From Nemertoderma westbladi (lineage: Eukaryota > Xenacoelomorpha > Nemertodermatida > Nemertodermatidae): a stretch of DNA of 29,643 nt. The stretch lies in the NCBI GenBank assembly GCA_032718475.1, contig JAUCBJ010005156.1, forward strand, positions 1 through 29,643. The letters are read 5' to 3'. A program made the translations under genes and the position numbers. How positions within the stretch are numbered: the first letter of the stretch is position 1; each line of letters opens with the position of its first letter. The notes under the pieces were generated by a model that had not been told where the DNA came from, searched no databases, and was given only the letters and a program-made list of their open reading frames with translations. Below are positions 19,695 to 28,003 of this stretch, piece by piece.

Positions 19695-22600
19695 CTGAAA
19701 ATATTCAAAATCAAATTAAATGTAGGTTTCTTAATAACTGTTCACGTGTCTAATTTAATTGCCTTAGATTGTGTTAACACAATGTAAAACTCTTCGAAAA
19801 TAGTAAGTTGTCATTCGTTACTGTAAAATCAAATTTTAACTTTAACTTTAAGATTATTTCTGGTTGTTGGTTATAGGCAGTGTACTAATTAAGGGGAGTG
19901 CTATGTTAGAAATGGTCATGTTGGAACCTGAACCTATAAACATAAGTATTAACATAAAATATATTAAATTTTTTTCAAAATAAAAATTTCAACATTGTTG
20001 AAGAATCACTGCAATAACATATCATAATTTATCCATCTCCGAGATAGCTTACTAGCTTACTAACTTACTAACTTACTAGCTTACTAACTTACTAGCTTAC
20101 TAGCTTACTAACTTACTAACTTACTAGCTTACTAACTTACTAACTTACTAGCTTACTAGCTTACTAACTTACTAGCTTACTAACTTACTAGCTTACTAAC
20201 TTACTAGCTTACTAGCTTACTAACTTACTAGCTTACTAACTTACTAGCTTACTAGCTTACTAACTTACTAGCTTACTAGCTTACTAACTTACTTTTAAGT
20301 TTTCCTTGATCATTTAGAATTGCTACACGTTCTGTAACAAATCGTAAATGACTCAGTATCAGATTCAAACTTCTTCGGAGTTCCATATTGCTGCAAATAG
20401 AATAAATAAATAAAATAAACATAAAGAACTACTAAAGTGATTCTGTTAAGTACTTGGAATTCACAATGACCAAAATTCATCTTGGAAGCACCAGGTATCT
20501 TCTAACAGTATAAGAACCTATTGAGCAGACATAAATCTTGCTTACATTCTCTACACTTACCATTGGTCATCTTTAATGGTTGTTATTTGAGAAGAAATCG
20601 CATGTATTGGACTCTCATCTCCACTCCTCGAAAATGTCGAGTTACCGTGATTAATCAGTGATGATTCAACTTCACTACTCGACAACCATTTACTCAGACG
20701 CGTAGCCTAGACAACAACATTTTGAATAAATATGGCTAAATTACATTTTTAAATTGAAAGCTGCAGTTGCACCAATGATGGAGATGATGATAAGTAAAGC
20801 ATTATATTAGAAAAGCCATAAATTTGGCTAAACCGGCAAAGAATGGACTTATTACTTCTCTTGCAAGGATCTATTCTTTAGGGCAGCAGTAGAACTAGTA
20901 CTCATACATACTACTACTACTAGGATCGGCATGCTGCATTGCAGCTGCATTTTTAAGAATGCTGTGCCGGCTTGTCAACAAAATTGCACCGCCACAACTC
21001 CCTATCACCCATGACATTTGCTAGATCATCCGCATCTTAAAGGCCAGTAGTGTCCTTTAAGATGCGTCTCAAGAAAGTCATGGGCTGTCCACCATGCTTA
21101 TTCACTCCATGAGGCTGCCAAAGTACAAGATTATGCACTGGCTGGTCCTCACGGCGAAAGCAATGTCCTGCAAAGCGGAGGCGATTTTGTTCTAGTGTCA
21201 AGCTTGGGGGAACCAATGAGACACCTCCAATGTTATATAGTGTCTGGTTGGAGATGTGTGCATTGTACTTGACACAATGTACCCGGCGTAGCATTCTTGT
21301 GAATGTGCCATCCAGAGATTTGGTGTCCTCAGCAGTTAGAGCCCAGCATGGACTCCCGTAGAGGAGTACTGGAACTACTGCTGCTCTAAATAATCGGACC
21401 TTAAGTTTCCGATTAATTCTAGGTGACTTCCAAATCCTGGAAAGCCTATTCAAGGCTGCCCATGCCTTTCCCTTACGTATTCGAAGGTCCTCACCTGACT
21501 TCCGGATCCATGATCCCAGGTAACAGAAGTCGTCCACATGCTCAAGCGTACCATCCTTTGAGCTTATGCTCATCCGATCAGAGACTTGCTGAGGACTTTC
21601 AAAGTTAACTGTCAGAATTTTGGTCTTTCTGGAGTTAATAAAAAGACCAACACTAGAAGCAGCATGTTCTAATGAGCTGAGGAACCGTTGGGCTCCCTCT
21701 AATGATTCTGAGAGTACTTTTAAGTCATCAGCAAAGTCTAGATCAGTTAGGTACTTGGCAGGATTTCCTCGACTTCCGGAGCCAGTAGGTGGAGTTATCA
21801 TCACCCCATCATCATTATGATGATCTAAGGACATGCATAGAACATAGTCAACCACAATAATGAACAAGAATGGTGCAAGTGTGTCTCCTTGGAGGACGCC
21901 CCATAACACTTCAAATGGTTCTGTGTCACCGTCAACAGTAGACACAAATGTTGTCGAACCATCGTATACTGATCTGATTGCTGCAATAATTTCATCAGGA
22001 ATCCCATATAATGAAAGTTGCTGAACATACGTGAGCGAGAGACTGAATCAAAGGCCTTGAAGAAGTCAACAAAGATAACAGCCAGATGCCTGTCTTTCTT
22101 TTTTGATAACTCTTCAATTATCCTTCTAAGTGCCAAAATGGGCTCCATGGTCCCACGACCTTTACGGAACCCATTCTGATTTCCACGTAGCAGTCTCTCA
22201 ATGGGATCCCTGATGCGATTTAATAGAATTCTATTGTATAGTTTTGCAGCAATCGAGATCAATGAGATTCCCCGAAAAGAACCATAGAGTGTTAGGTTGC
22301 CCTTCTTGGGAACTGGCACCAACTTATTTGTTTTCATTTCTTGTGGGACTCTTGTTGTACGGTACATGTCTACTATGATGGGATAGATGAGCTTTAAACA
22401 CTCAGGTATTTTAAAGACCTCAGGGGGAACACCATCTACTCCACTGGCACGATTGGTCTTAATGCTCTTTGCAGCAGCCTTCACTTCTGCAAAGGAGATA
22501 TCGCCAATGGGAATATCTGGGAGTACAGACTCAGACACTTTTACTTCTATAAAGTTATCAGGCAATACCCTGTCATTATTGAGGAGCTTTTCAAAGTGGG

Positions 22601-25600
22601 CTTTCCAACCATTGAGGCGATCGGCTGGTGATTCAGACTTAACCTTGGTGGTTGGTTGGCTTTTCCGCCCAGTAAGCAGATTGATCGATTTCCATGCCTG
22701 GGATGATTGCCTGCTGTCGTCAGCATCATTGATGGCATCAACCTGTTGGTTTATTAGCTCCCGTAGATTAACAGAGTACTGCCTGTTCAGGGACCTAGAT
22801 GCAGCCTTAACTGCATTCTTGGCCGCTGTAGTCTGTTTGAGTCGGGACTCTTTCTGCGCCTTATGAAGGTCATTTCGGCACTTCTGAATTTTGTTGTCAG
22901 TCCAGGGGGCCCTTTTCCTGTTTCGAGGGTATACAGGAACTGTTTCTGCAGCTGCTAACTTAACTGCTTCTGTAAAGGCAGTATAGCCCTCACAGTGATC
23001 TGCCGCCTCAGAGGCAAGAGCCTCATACCTGTTGCTCAGCTGTAGTGTGAAGCTGGATCTCACACTTGGCTGTTGCAACAGAGAGGACCAGTCATGCCGT
23101 GGCAAGGCAGATTTCGTTGTTCTGCTAGCACGCAGACTAAGTCTTACCTTGGCCACAATAAGGCGGTGATCACTGGAGAAGGGTCGAAGTGTAAATGCAT
23201 CTCAGTCTCGTATAGAGCTCCTGTATTTCCTACGAAACAGAATATGGTCTATCTGGGACTTGTGACCACTGGGTCCACTATGAGTCCATAGCTTTCCAGT
23301 TCGCTTCTTGAACTGGGTTCCAGCCGAAAACAATCCATTTCCAGAGATAAAATCCTGAAGATGGACAGAATTTCGGTTAACACTATTGCTATAGACCCAG
23401 GGCGATGTAGGTGATTGATGCACTACTACTACTACTACTAGGATCGGCATGCTGCATTGCAGCTGCATTTTTAAGAATGCTGTGCCGGCTTGTCAACAAA
23501 ATTGCACCGCCACAACTCCCTATCACCCATGACATTTGCTAGATCATCCGCATCTTTAAGGCCAGTGTCCTTTAAGATGCGTCTCAAGAAAGTCATGGGC
23601 TGTCCACCATGCTTATTCACTCCATGAGGCTGCCAAAGTACAAGATTATGCACTGGCTGGTCCTCACGGCGAAAGCAATGTCCTGCAAAGCGGAGGCGAT
23701 TTTGTTCTAGTGTCAAGCTTGGGGGAACCAATGAGACACCTCCAATGTTATATAGTGTCTGGTTGGAGATGTGTGCATTGTACTTGACACAATGTACCCG
23801 GCGTAGCATTCTTGTGAATGTGCCATCCAGAGATTTGGTGTCCTCAGCAGTTAGAGCCCAGCATGGACTCCCGTAGAGGAGTACTGGAACTACTGCTGCT
23901 CTAAATAATCGGACCTTAAGTTTCCGATTAATTCTAGGTGACTTCCAAATCCTGGAAAGCCTATTCAAGGCTGCCCATGCCTTTCCCTTACGTATTCGAA
24001 GGTCCTCACCTGACTTCCGGATCCATGATCCCAGGTAACAGAAGTCGTCCACATGCTCAAGCATACCATCCTTTGAGCTTATGCTCATCCGATCAGAGAC
24101 TTGCTGAGGACTTTCAAAGTTAACTGTCAGAATTTTTGATTGATGCAGACTTGCATTAAAGTCTCCCAGGAATGTTAAGAATGCATGCTGATCCACTCCA
24201 TCAGTTGCTGCTTGTAGATTGTGGTAGAAATTTTCCACCTCCTCTACAGGGGCAACACTAGTTGGAGAGTAGCACACAATCAGAACCACCTTAGGAAACT
24301 TCTTAGCCAGTCTTCCAGAACATGAGAAGTGGCAACGGATGATGCAGTTAGAGATTTGGTCTATTTTGTCCAATGCTGCATGTGCAGTTGGATTCATCAA
24401 TAGACCAATTCCACCATTGCCACTATCATCTGCTGACGCGAGGGCGAGTCGCCAACCGCCCCCCATGTCCTTAATCAGAACCTCATCAGTCTGTCCAGTC
24501 TGCATTCGGTGCTCTTGAACACCCACTGCGCTAAGAGAAAGCTTATCTGCCAAGGCAGTCAGCTCACCTTGTCGCATTGGGGACCCGAGTGTTAGGGTGT
24601 TTACTGAGGCTAGTCTAGTGACTTGCCTCAGATTCACCAATGGCTTTGTTGGTCGGGGTGGAACATGAGAGTAGCCTCCAACTCCAGAATCCCTCTCCCC
24701 ATCACAATCTGGCCTCCCTGGTGACCCAGGGTTTGGGCCAGAAAGGTCATCAGGAAAGGGACTCAAAGAATTGTTGGCTGCTCTCTCTCCAGTAGGGGGT
24801 GAGACAGGCAGCCGGTCAGGAGTTAACTGACGCCTGTGAGGCCGATTGTGTCCGGTAATTCCACTGGCCTCTAGTGGCCGGACCTCCGCATTGCTAATGT
24901 AATCCATAGTGGGGGTTGGGGGGTGCTTTTTTGCCGAGTCAGCTCTCGGGGCAAATACCACACCCTGGTTTGCCATTCCACAGGGTGGGTGTCGCAATGG
25001 AGTCAGATATGAGGCCCATCACCCATATCTACTCTGGCGTACATGACCCACCATTGGCTGTTGCAGCTCATCTGTTGGGTCATGCCCTGTACCCTTGCTG
25101 CCAGGTGCAGGTCGCAGTGAAGTGCCCTGAGAGTGGACATGAGAACACTCTACTCCTAACCAGCCATTGGTAGATCACCATCTGCCTGGTCAGGCCATAT
25201 ACCCCTGCAGCCAAGTATATGGGTCCTTAATCCAGGACCAAGGGCGTCCTTATCCCAGAACGAAGGGGGTCCTAGTTACAGGACCAGATTTGCCCTAGTA
25301 AGAGGGTCTATGCAGCTACAGGTGGCACCTCCTTTATGCTGCATGGAGGTGGCAAGTTTTCTTGATCAATGACCTAGAATACCTGACCTGACCTTATAAA
25401 GTAAATCATTATATTAGAAAAGCCATCAATTTGGCTAAACCGGCAAAGAATGGACTTATTACTTCTCTTGCAAGGATCTATTCTTTAGGGCAGCAGTAGA
25501 ACTAGTACTCATACATGAGAGTCCCTTCATATATATATATGAGAATGAGTCCATGCTCTTAATGTGATGGACACCAAATCTTTGGATAGCATCTACAAAA

Positions 25601-28003
25601 ACGCTATGCCGGGTTCATTGCGTTTATGGCAATGAATACATTTACAACCAGAACCTATCCAGATTTCATTTGTCCCCCCAAACTTGACATTTGAACAAAG
25701 CCGCCCCCACTTTGCATGTCATTGTCAGGATAAGCCTGTGCACAATCTTGTGCTTTGGCAACCTCAATGGGGAAAATACTCATGAAGGATAACCCATGAC
25801 ATTCTTGAGACACATCTTAAAGTACAGTGAGTAGCCTTGAAGTTACAGACAATATCGCGGATGTACCCTGGGTGATCGTGCCTTGTTGTGGCTGTGCAAT
25901 TTTCTTGATAAGCCTGCATATCATTCTTTAAACTGCAATGCAGCACTCCGATTGTAGAAATATAAGTAATCGACCAGACTGAATTTTCAAAAGGATTTCT
26001 CTTCTGAGGTCTCGCCTCACTTGGAGACCTCTCTGGTTCTATCCCAACCTGAGCCAGCTTCAATTCTATAACTGGTGCACAAGAATGCTATATCGGGTTC
26101 ATTGTGTCATGTACAATTGTCTTATTGTTCCTCCCATTCTTGACGTTGTGGTATGGTGGGAGAAACAGTATGGTGGCAGCTCAGTCTTCTTATTTAGGCA
26201 TAGCAAACTCAATGCAATGCAGCTGTGATGTAGTATTTCGATAATAGATATATTAGATATTTAGATAGATTTTTAGATTACCGATTACTGACTTTGTGCC
26301 TGTTCCCAAAAAAAATTATAAACATATGAAGTCACTCATTAACCTAAAATTCCTATAATAATTTTAATTGTAATGAATCATATATATTGGAGACATCCAA
26401 TCTATCATATTCGAGGATATCCTTCATTTTAGCTAGTTTTTTATCGTACATTTAGCTAGTTTTTTTTTTACAAATTTAAGCCTCTCACCGCTTGTTTTTG
26501 ACCAATGGCAGGTTTCCTATGACTATAGACAACAAAGTACGCCAAGTATTGGAGAATCACAACTTTCACCCATTTTGGAACACGTGATGACGATTGGCGA
26601 AGGTTCAGAACTAATACATTGACACCGGTTGAGAGACATATCATAGCAAGTGTTGCGCCATAATAAAGTCCTATAAAAATTAACTCAAAATTATTATAGA
26701 AATAAAAGTTACTGCATGAACCAAAATCACTATACCAAAATTTGATGGTAAATAGGATTTAAAATGTGAACCATTTAGGTTGATCAATAATCATTTGCGG
26801 ATACCAATAAAAAGCAGGAAATATGTGTATGTAATATATGTATATAAGAATCCAGGATAATTTCCTTAACATTTTGTATCCATTATCATATATACCACTA
26901 ACGTTTTGTGGTAAAGTTTACATTTAAAGGCAGGGCAGCAAGTAAATTAACTATAGTTAATAATAATCTGCAAAAAACAGCAGCTCGGTCTAGTGGTGAC
27001 ATTCCTGGGCTCTCAATTGGGAAGCCCTCGTTCGATTTGGGTACAGTGCTTTAAATGCTGCAGCCTATCCAAACCCTTGCTTTCATCCTTCACTGGTCGA
27101 TAAATGGGAACCAAGGCAACTTGGGAAACAGTGTAGAAGGGTTTACTGTGGAAGATCACCCATGTTGGTGAACAGGCATTCCTTTAGGAAACAGAGTGGA
27201 AGGGTTTACTGCGGAAGATCACCCATGTTGGTGAACAGGTATTCCTTTCGGAAACAGTGTGGAAGGGTTTACTGTGGAAGATCACCCATGGCGGTGAACA
27301 GGCGTTCCTTTAGGAAACAGAGTGGAAGGGTTTACTGTGGAAGATAACCCATGGTGGTAAACAGGCATTCCTTTAGGAAAAATAGTGGAAAGGTTTACTG
27401 TGGAAGATCACCCATGGTGGTGAACATGCATTTCATTAGGAAACAGAGTGGAAGGGTTTACTGTGGAAGATCACCCATGGTGGTAAACAGGCATTTCTTT
27501 AGGAAAATAGTGGAAGGGTTTACTGTGGAAGATCACCCATGGTGGTGAACAGGCATTCATTTAGGAAACAGAGTGGAAGGGTTTACTGTGGAAGATCACC
27601 CATGGTGGTAAACAGGCATTTCTTTAGGAAAATAGTGGAAGGGTTTACTGTGGAAGATCACCCATGGTGGTAAACAGGCATTTCTTTAGGAAAATAGTGG
27701 AAGGGTTTACTGTGGAAGATCACCCATGGTGGTGAAGAGGCAGTCCTTTTGGAAACAGAGTGGAATGTTTTAATTTGGAAGATCACCCATGGTGGTGAGC
27801 CGGCATTCCTTGGCCTAACGAGACTAAAAGATTTCATTCCATTCATTTTATTCGAGATGTATATGTACATACATATATGTAAGTAGGATATTCTATCCAA
27901 CTCACTTACCTAATATAGGAACAGTATCACTCGGAGGCATCATTGTCCCAACTATCATAAGAAAGACACACATCGCCGTAAATAAACCATTTCCAAGTTG
28001 AAC
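19564..28003 (-). CDS. Nicotinic-receptor-type Cys-loop channel subunit gene, 3' portion (5 exons, M2 to stop)
   Basis: Exons 28003-27910, 26670-26489, 20706-20561, 20390-20293 and 19694-19564 join in frame into 651 bases, 216 codons plus TGA. They encode M2 (VQLGNGLFTAMCVFLMIVG), the MMPPSDTVPILG M2-M3 loop, M3 (YYGATLAMICLSTGVNVLVL), RVPKWVKVVILQYLA, a short Ser-rich cytoplasmic loop, the pre-M4 amphipathic helix (ILSHLRFVTERV) and M4 (QWLDVAIVIDRFLMVIITV). The M2-M3 loop and the PKWVKxVxLQxLA segment are of nicotinic rather than GABA or glycine type. Pentameric ligand-gated channel of the plasma membrane (family knowledge). M1 and the ligand-binding domain were not found within the window. 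Introns carry a LINE nest and a SINE. Confidence 0.9.
20046..20293 (-). repeat. 31-unit 8-bp array, (GTAAGYTA)n on the receptor coding strand
   Basis: There are thirty-one uninterrupted units of 8 bp; 14 are GTAAGTTA type and 17 GTAAGCTA type on the minus strand, with no indels. The first unit after A20293 is the donor site of the receptor pre-M4 exon. The two unit types are interspersed rather than blocked. Confidence 0.97.
20293..20390 (-). CDS. Receptor exon: pre-M4 amphipathic helix
   Basis: The acceptor CTATTTGCAG precedes 20390. The exon encodes NMELRRSLNLILSHLRFV and TERVAILNDQGKLK, matching the conserved helix before M4 (LxxILxHLRFIT in other subunits). It leaves one base, A at 20293. 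Its donor GTAAGT is the first unit of a 31-unit GTAAGYTA array that runs on for 248 bases. Reading on past the donor gives a TAG after five further codons. Confidence 0.88.
20561..20706 (-). CDS. Receptor exon: M3-M4 cytoplasmic loop
   Basis: The acceptor TTGTTGTCTAG precedes 20706 and the donor GTAAGTGT follows 20561. Only one frame is open: 48 codons plus two bases, rich in Ser, Thr, Glu and Asp (for example SKWLSSSEVESSLINH and SRSGDESPIHA), as expected of the poorly conserved intracellular loop. Its two leftover bases TG join the C of the next exon to make Cys. There is no sequence-family match in the loop itself; support comes from splice sites and phase. Confidence 0.75.
20792..20909. 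repeat. Left copy of 118-bp direct repeat flanking the RTE-like LINE
   Basis: Identical to 25399-25516 except for two substitutions (at 20799 and 20820). It directly abuts the (TAG)n 3' tail of the minus-strand LINE. The repeat is part of an older, degenerate plus-strand copy of the same LINE family. Confidence 0.93.
21037..23411 (-). pseudogene. RTE-like LINE frame, end of endonuclease, reverse transcriptase and C-terminal domain
   Basis: The endonuclease resumes (NSVHLQDFISGNGLFSAGTQ, SQIDHILFRRKY), meets an in-frame TGA at 23204-23202, and ends SSDHRLIVAKV. The RT follows with RASGVDGVPPEVFK, KLVPVPKKGN, GSFRGISLISIAAKLYN, QNGFRKGRGTMEP and motif A (IFVDFFKAFDSV). A frameshift near 22015 precedes GVLQGDTLAPFLF (motif B) and DLDFADDLKVL (motif C). 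The C-terminal domain ends early at 21037 because of a small insertion that turns KDTGLKD into KDTTGL and a stop. The three lesions together abolish the enzyme, but catalytic residues remain. Confidence 0.88.
23423..24136 (-). mobile_element. 714-bp 5'-truncated copy of the same LINE, inserted in the endonuclease
   Basis: The copy begins at AAAATTCTGACAG (the KILTVNFES codons after the RT) and ends in (TAG)n. It encodes the C-terminal domain in a frame intact to 23471. TGATTGATGCA occurs at both 23412-23422 and 24137-24147. The two halves of the endonuclease continue across it (DFNASLHQ, then SPTSPWVYSNSVN), which shows an insertion rather than a deletion. Confidence 0.93.
24148..24997 (-). 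pseudogene. RTE-like LINE frame, N-terminus and first part of APE endonuclease
   Basis: From Met at 24997: about 130 residues rich in Pro, Arg and Gly with no recognised ORF1 domain, then the endonuclease: NTLTLGSPMRQGELTALADK, VGVQEHRM (catalytic Glu), GGIGLLMN, LIVCYSPT and LGDFNASLHQ (catalytic Asp and Asn). The domain is cut after ASLHQ by the self-insertion. By chance the frame stays open into the inserted copy, giving an apparent 508-codon fusion from 24997 to 23471 that has endonuclease and C-terminal domain but no RT. Confidence 0.88.
25222..25292 (-). repeat. Three 23-bp tandem units in the LINE 5' UTR
   Basis: On the minus strand the units read roughly TCCTGTAACTAGGACCCCCT, TTCTGGGATAAGGACGCCCT and TCCTGGATTAAGGACCCATA. 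Each has a small internal TCC/GGA inverted pair. Tandem 5' UTR monomers can carry promoter activity in LINEs; that role is not shown here. Confidence 0.55.
25399..25516. repeat. Right copy of 118-bp direct repeat
   Basis: It abuts the 5' end of the LINE (AAGGTCAGGTCAGG on the minus strand). The old relic it belongs to continues rightward without interruption to about 25975. Confidence 0.93.
25517..25975 (+). pseudogene. Old degenerate RTE-like LINE relic
   Basis: Plus-strand DNA alignable with the C-terminal domain of the same family: GACACCAAATCTTTGGATAG, CCCCCAAACTTGACATTTGA, TTGCATGTCATTGTCAGG, then CTGCAATGCAGCACTCCGAT. The frame is broken by many stops and indels. Its left part includes the 118-bp repeat, so it is the target into which the younger element inserted. 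Confidence 0.75.
26068..26250 (+). pseudogene. Second short relic of the RTE-like LINE
   Basis: CACAAGAATGCTATATCGGG, TTCATTGTGTCATGTACAAT and AATGCAATGCAGCTGTGATG match the element's C-terminal coding and 3' end with a large internal deletion. No usable frame. Confidence 0.55.
26489..26670 (-). CDS. Receptor exon: M3 and start of cytoplasmic loop
   Basis: The acceptor TTTTTATAG precedes 26670. The first two bases complete a Gly codon with the previous exon. Sixty codons encode LYYGATLAMICLSTGVNVLV (M3), LNLRQSSSRVPKWVKVVILQ and YLAYFVVYSHRKPAIGQKQA. The chosen donor GTGAGAGG after 26489 gives phase 0, which the next exon requires; a weaker site nearer ILQYLA would break the frame. The end of this exon is therefore the least certain splice of the gene. 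Confidence 0.85.
26979..27846 (+). mobile_element. tRNA-Glu-derived SINE copy 2 with expanded internal minisatellite
   Basis: The head at 26985-27040 reads GGTCTAGTGGTGACATTCC, a GGGCTCTCAATTGGGAAG anticodon region and CGTTCGATT, matching the layout of a tRNA-Glu gene. The body (GTACAGTGCTTTAAATGC, ACTGGTCGATAAATGGG) matches copy 1. Then follow 11 repeats of 62-63 bp, and the shared 3' end CCTTGGCCTAACGAGACT and ATTCCATTCAT. It lies antisense in the receptor M2-to-M3 intron. Confidence 0.82.
27124..27813. repeat. 11-unit minisatellite, 62-63-bp period, inside the SINE
   Basis: Units start at GGAAA at 27124, 27187, 27250, 27313, 27376, 27439, 27502, 27564, 27627, 27689 and 27751. Two unit types (GGAAACAGAGTGG, 63 bp; GGAAAATAGTGG, 62 bp) alternate in the right half, which suggests block duplication. 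The 63-bp units are multiples of three, so they produce open frames repeating GRVYCGRSPMVVNRHSFRKQ, a by-product rather than a gene. Confidence 0.95.
27910..28003 (-). CDS. Receptor exon: M2 pore helix and M2-M3 loop
   Basis: On the minus strand the acceptor is gtttag, adjoining 28003, and the donor GGTAAGTG begins after 27910. Thirty-one codons plus one base encode VQLGNGLFTAMCVFLM and IVGTMMPPSDTVPIL. The PPSDTVPIL loop aligns gaplessly with nicotinic subunits except for one residue missing between PP and SD. Aligning from the loop backward places Thr at pore position 9' (usually Leu), Gly at 6' and Thr at 20'. Confidence 0.88.

Larger units (their letters stand above)
20910..25398 (-). mobile_element. 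Nearly full-length RTE-like non-LTR retrotransposon, interrupted by a copy of itself
   Basis: Minus strand, 5' to 3': a 5' UTR of about 400 bases; a long frame starting at 24997 with a proline-rich N-terminus and an APE endonuclease; the reverse transcriptase; the C-terminal domain; and a 3' end GATCC(TAG)n at 20910. Removing the 714-bp internal insertion and one 11-bp duplication leaves about 3764 bp. There is one stop in the endonuclease, one frameshift in the RT and a small insertion near the end, so it is recently dead. It lies antisense to TRPC and sense to the receptor gene, in the receptor M3-to-loop intron. The RTE assignment rests on RT and C-terminal motifs and is not certain. Confidence 0.88.

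Noticed and set aside
19532-19753. Plus-strand and alternative minus-strand frames over the M4 exon
   Set aside because: The frame joined by the receptor splice phases encodes a recognisable M4; the other frames show no family match.
22387-22866. A 159-codon plus-strand frame
   Set aside because: It is antisense to the reverse transcriptase region of the LINE.
23471-24997. A novel 508-residue endonuclease gene
   Set aside because: The 11-bp duplications and the continuation of the endonuclease past the insert show a LINE interrupted by its own copy.
26985-27040. A functional tRNA-Glu gene
   Set aside because: The acceptor stem does not pair, the B box is degenerate, and the same head precedes a shared non-tRNA body in two places. 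It is a SINE head.
27162-27548. Two open frames encoding a repeated 21-residue peptide (GRVYCGRSPMVVNRHSFRKQ-like)
   Set aside because: They arise because the SINE minisatellite unit is 63 bp, a multiple of three. Start codons are internal to the repeat and the frame breaks at every 62-bp unit.
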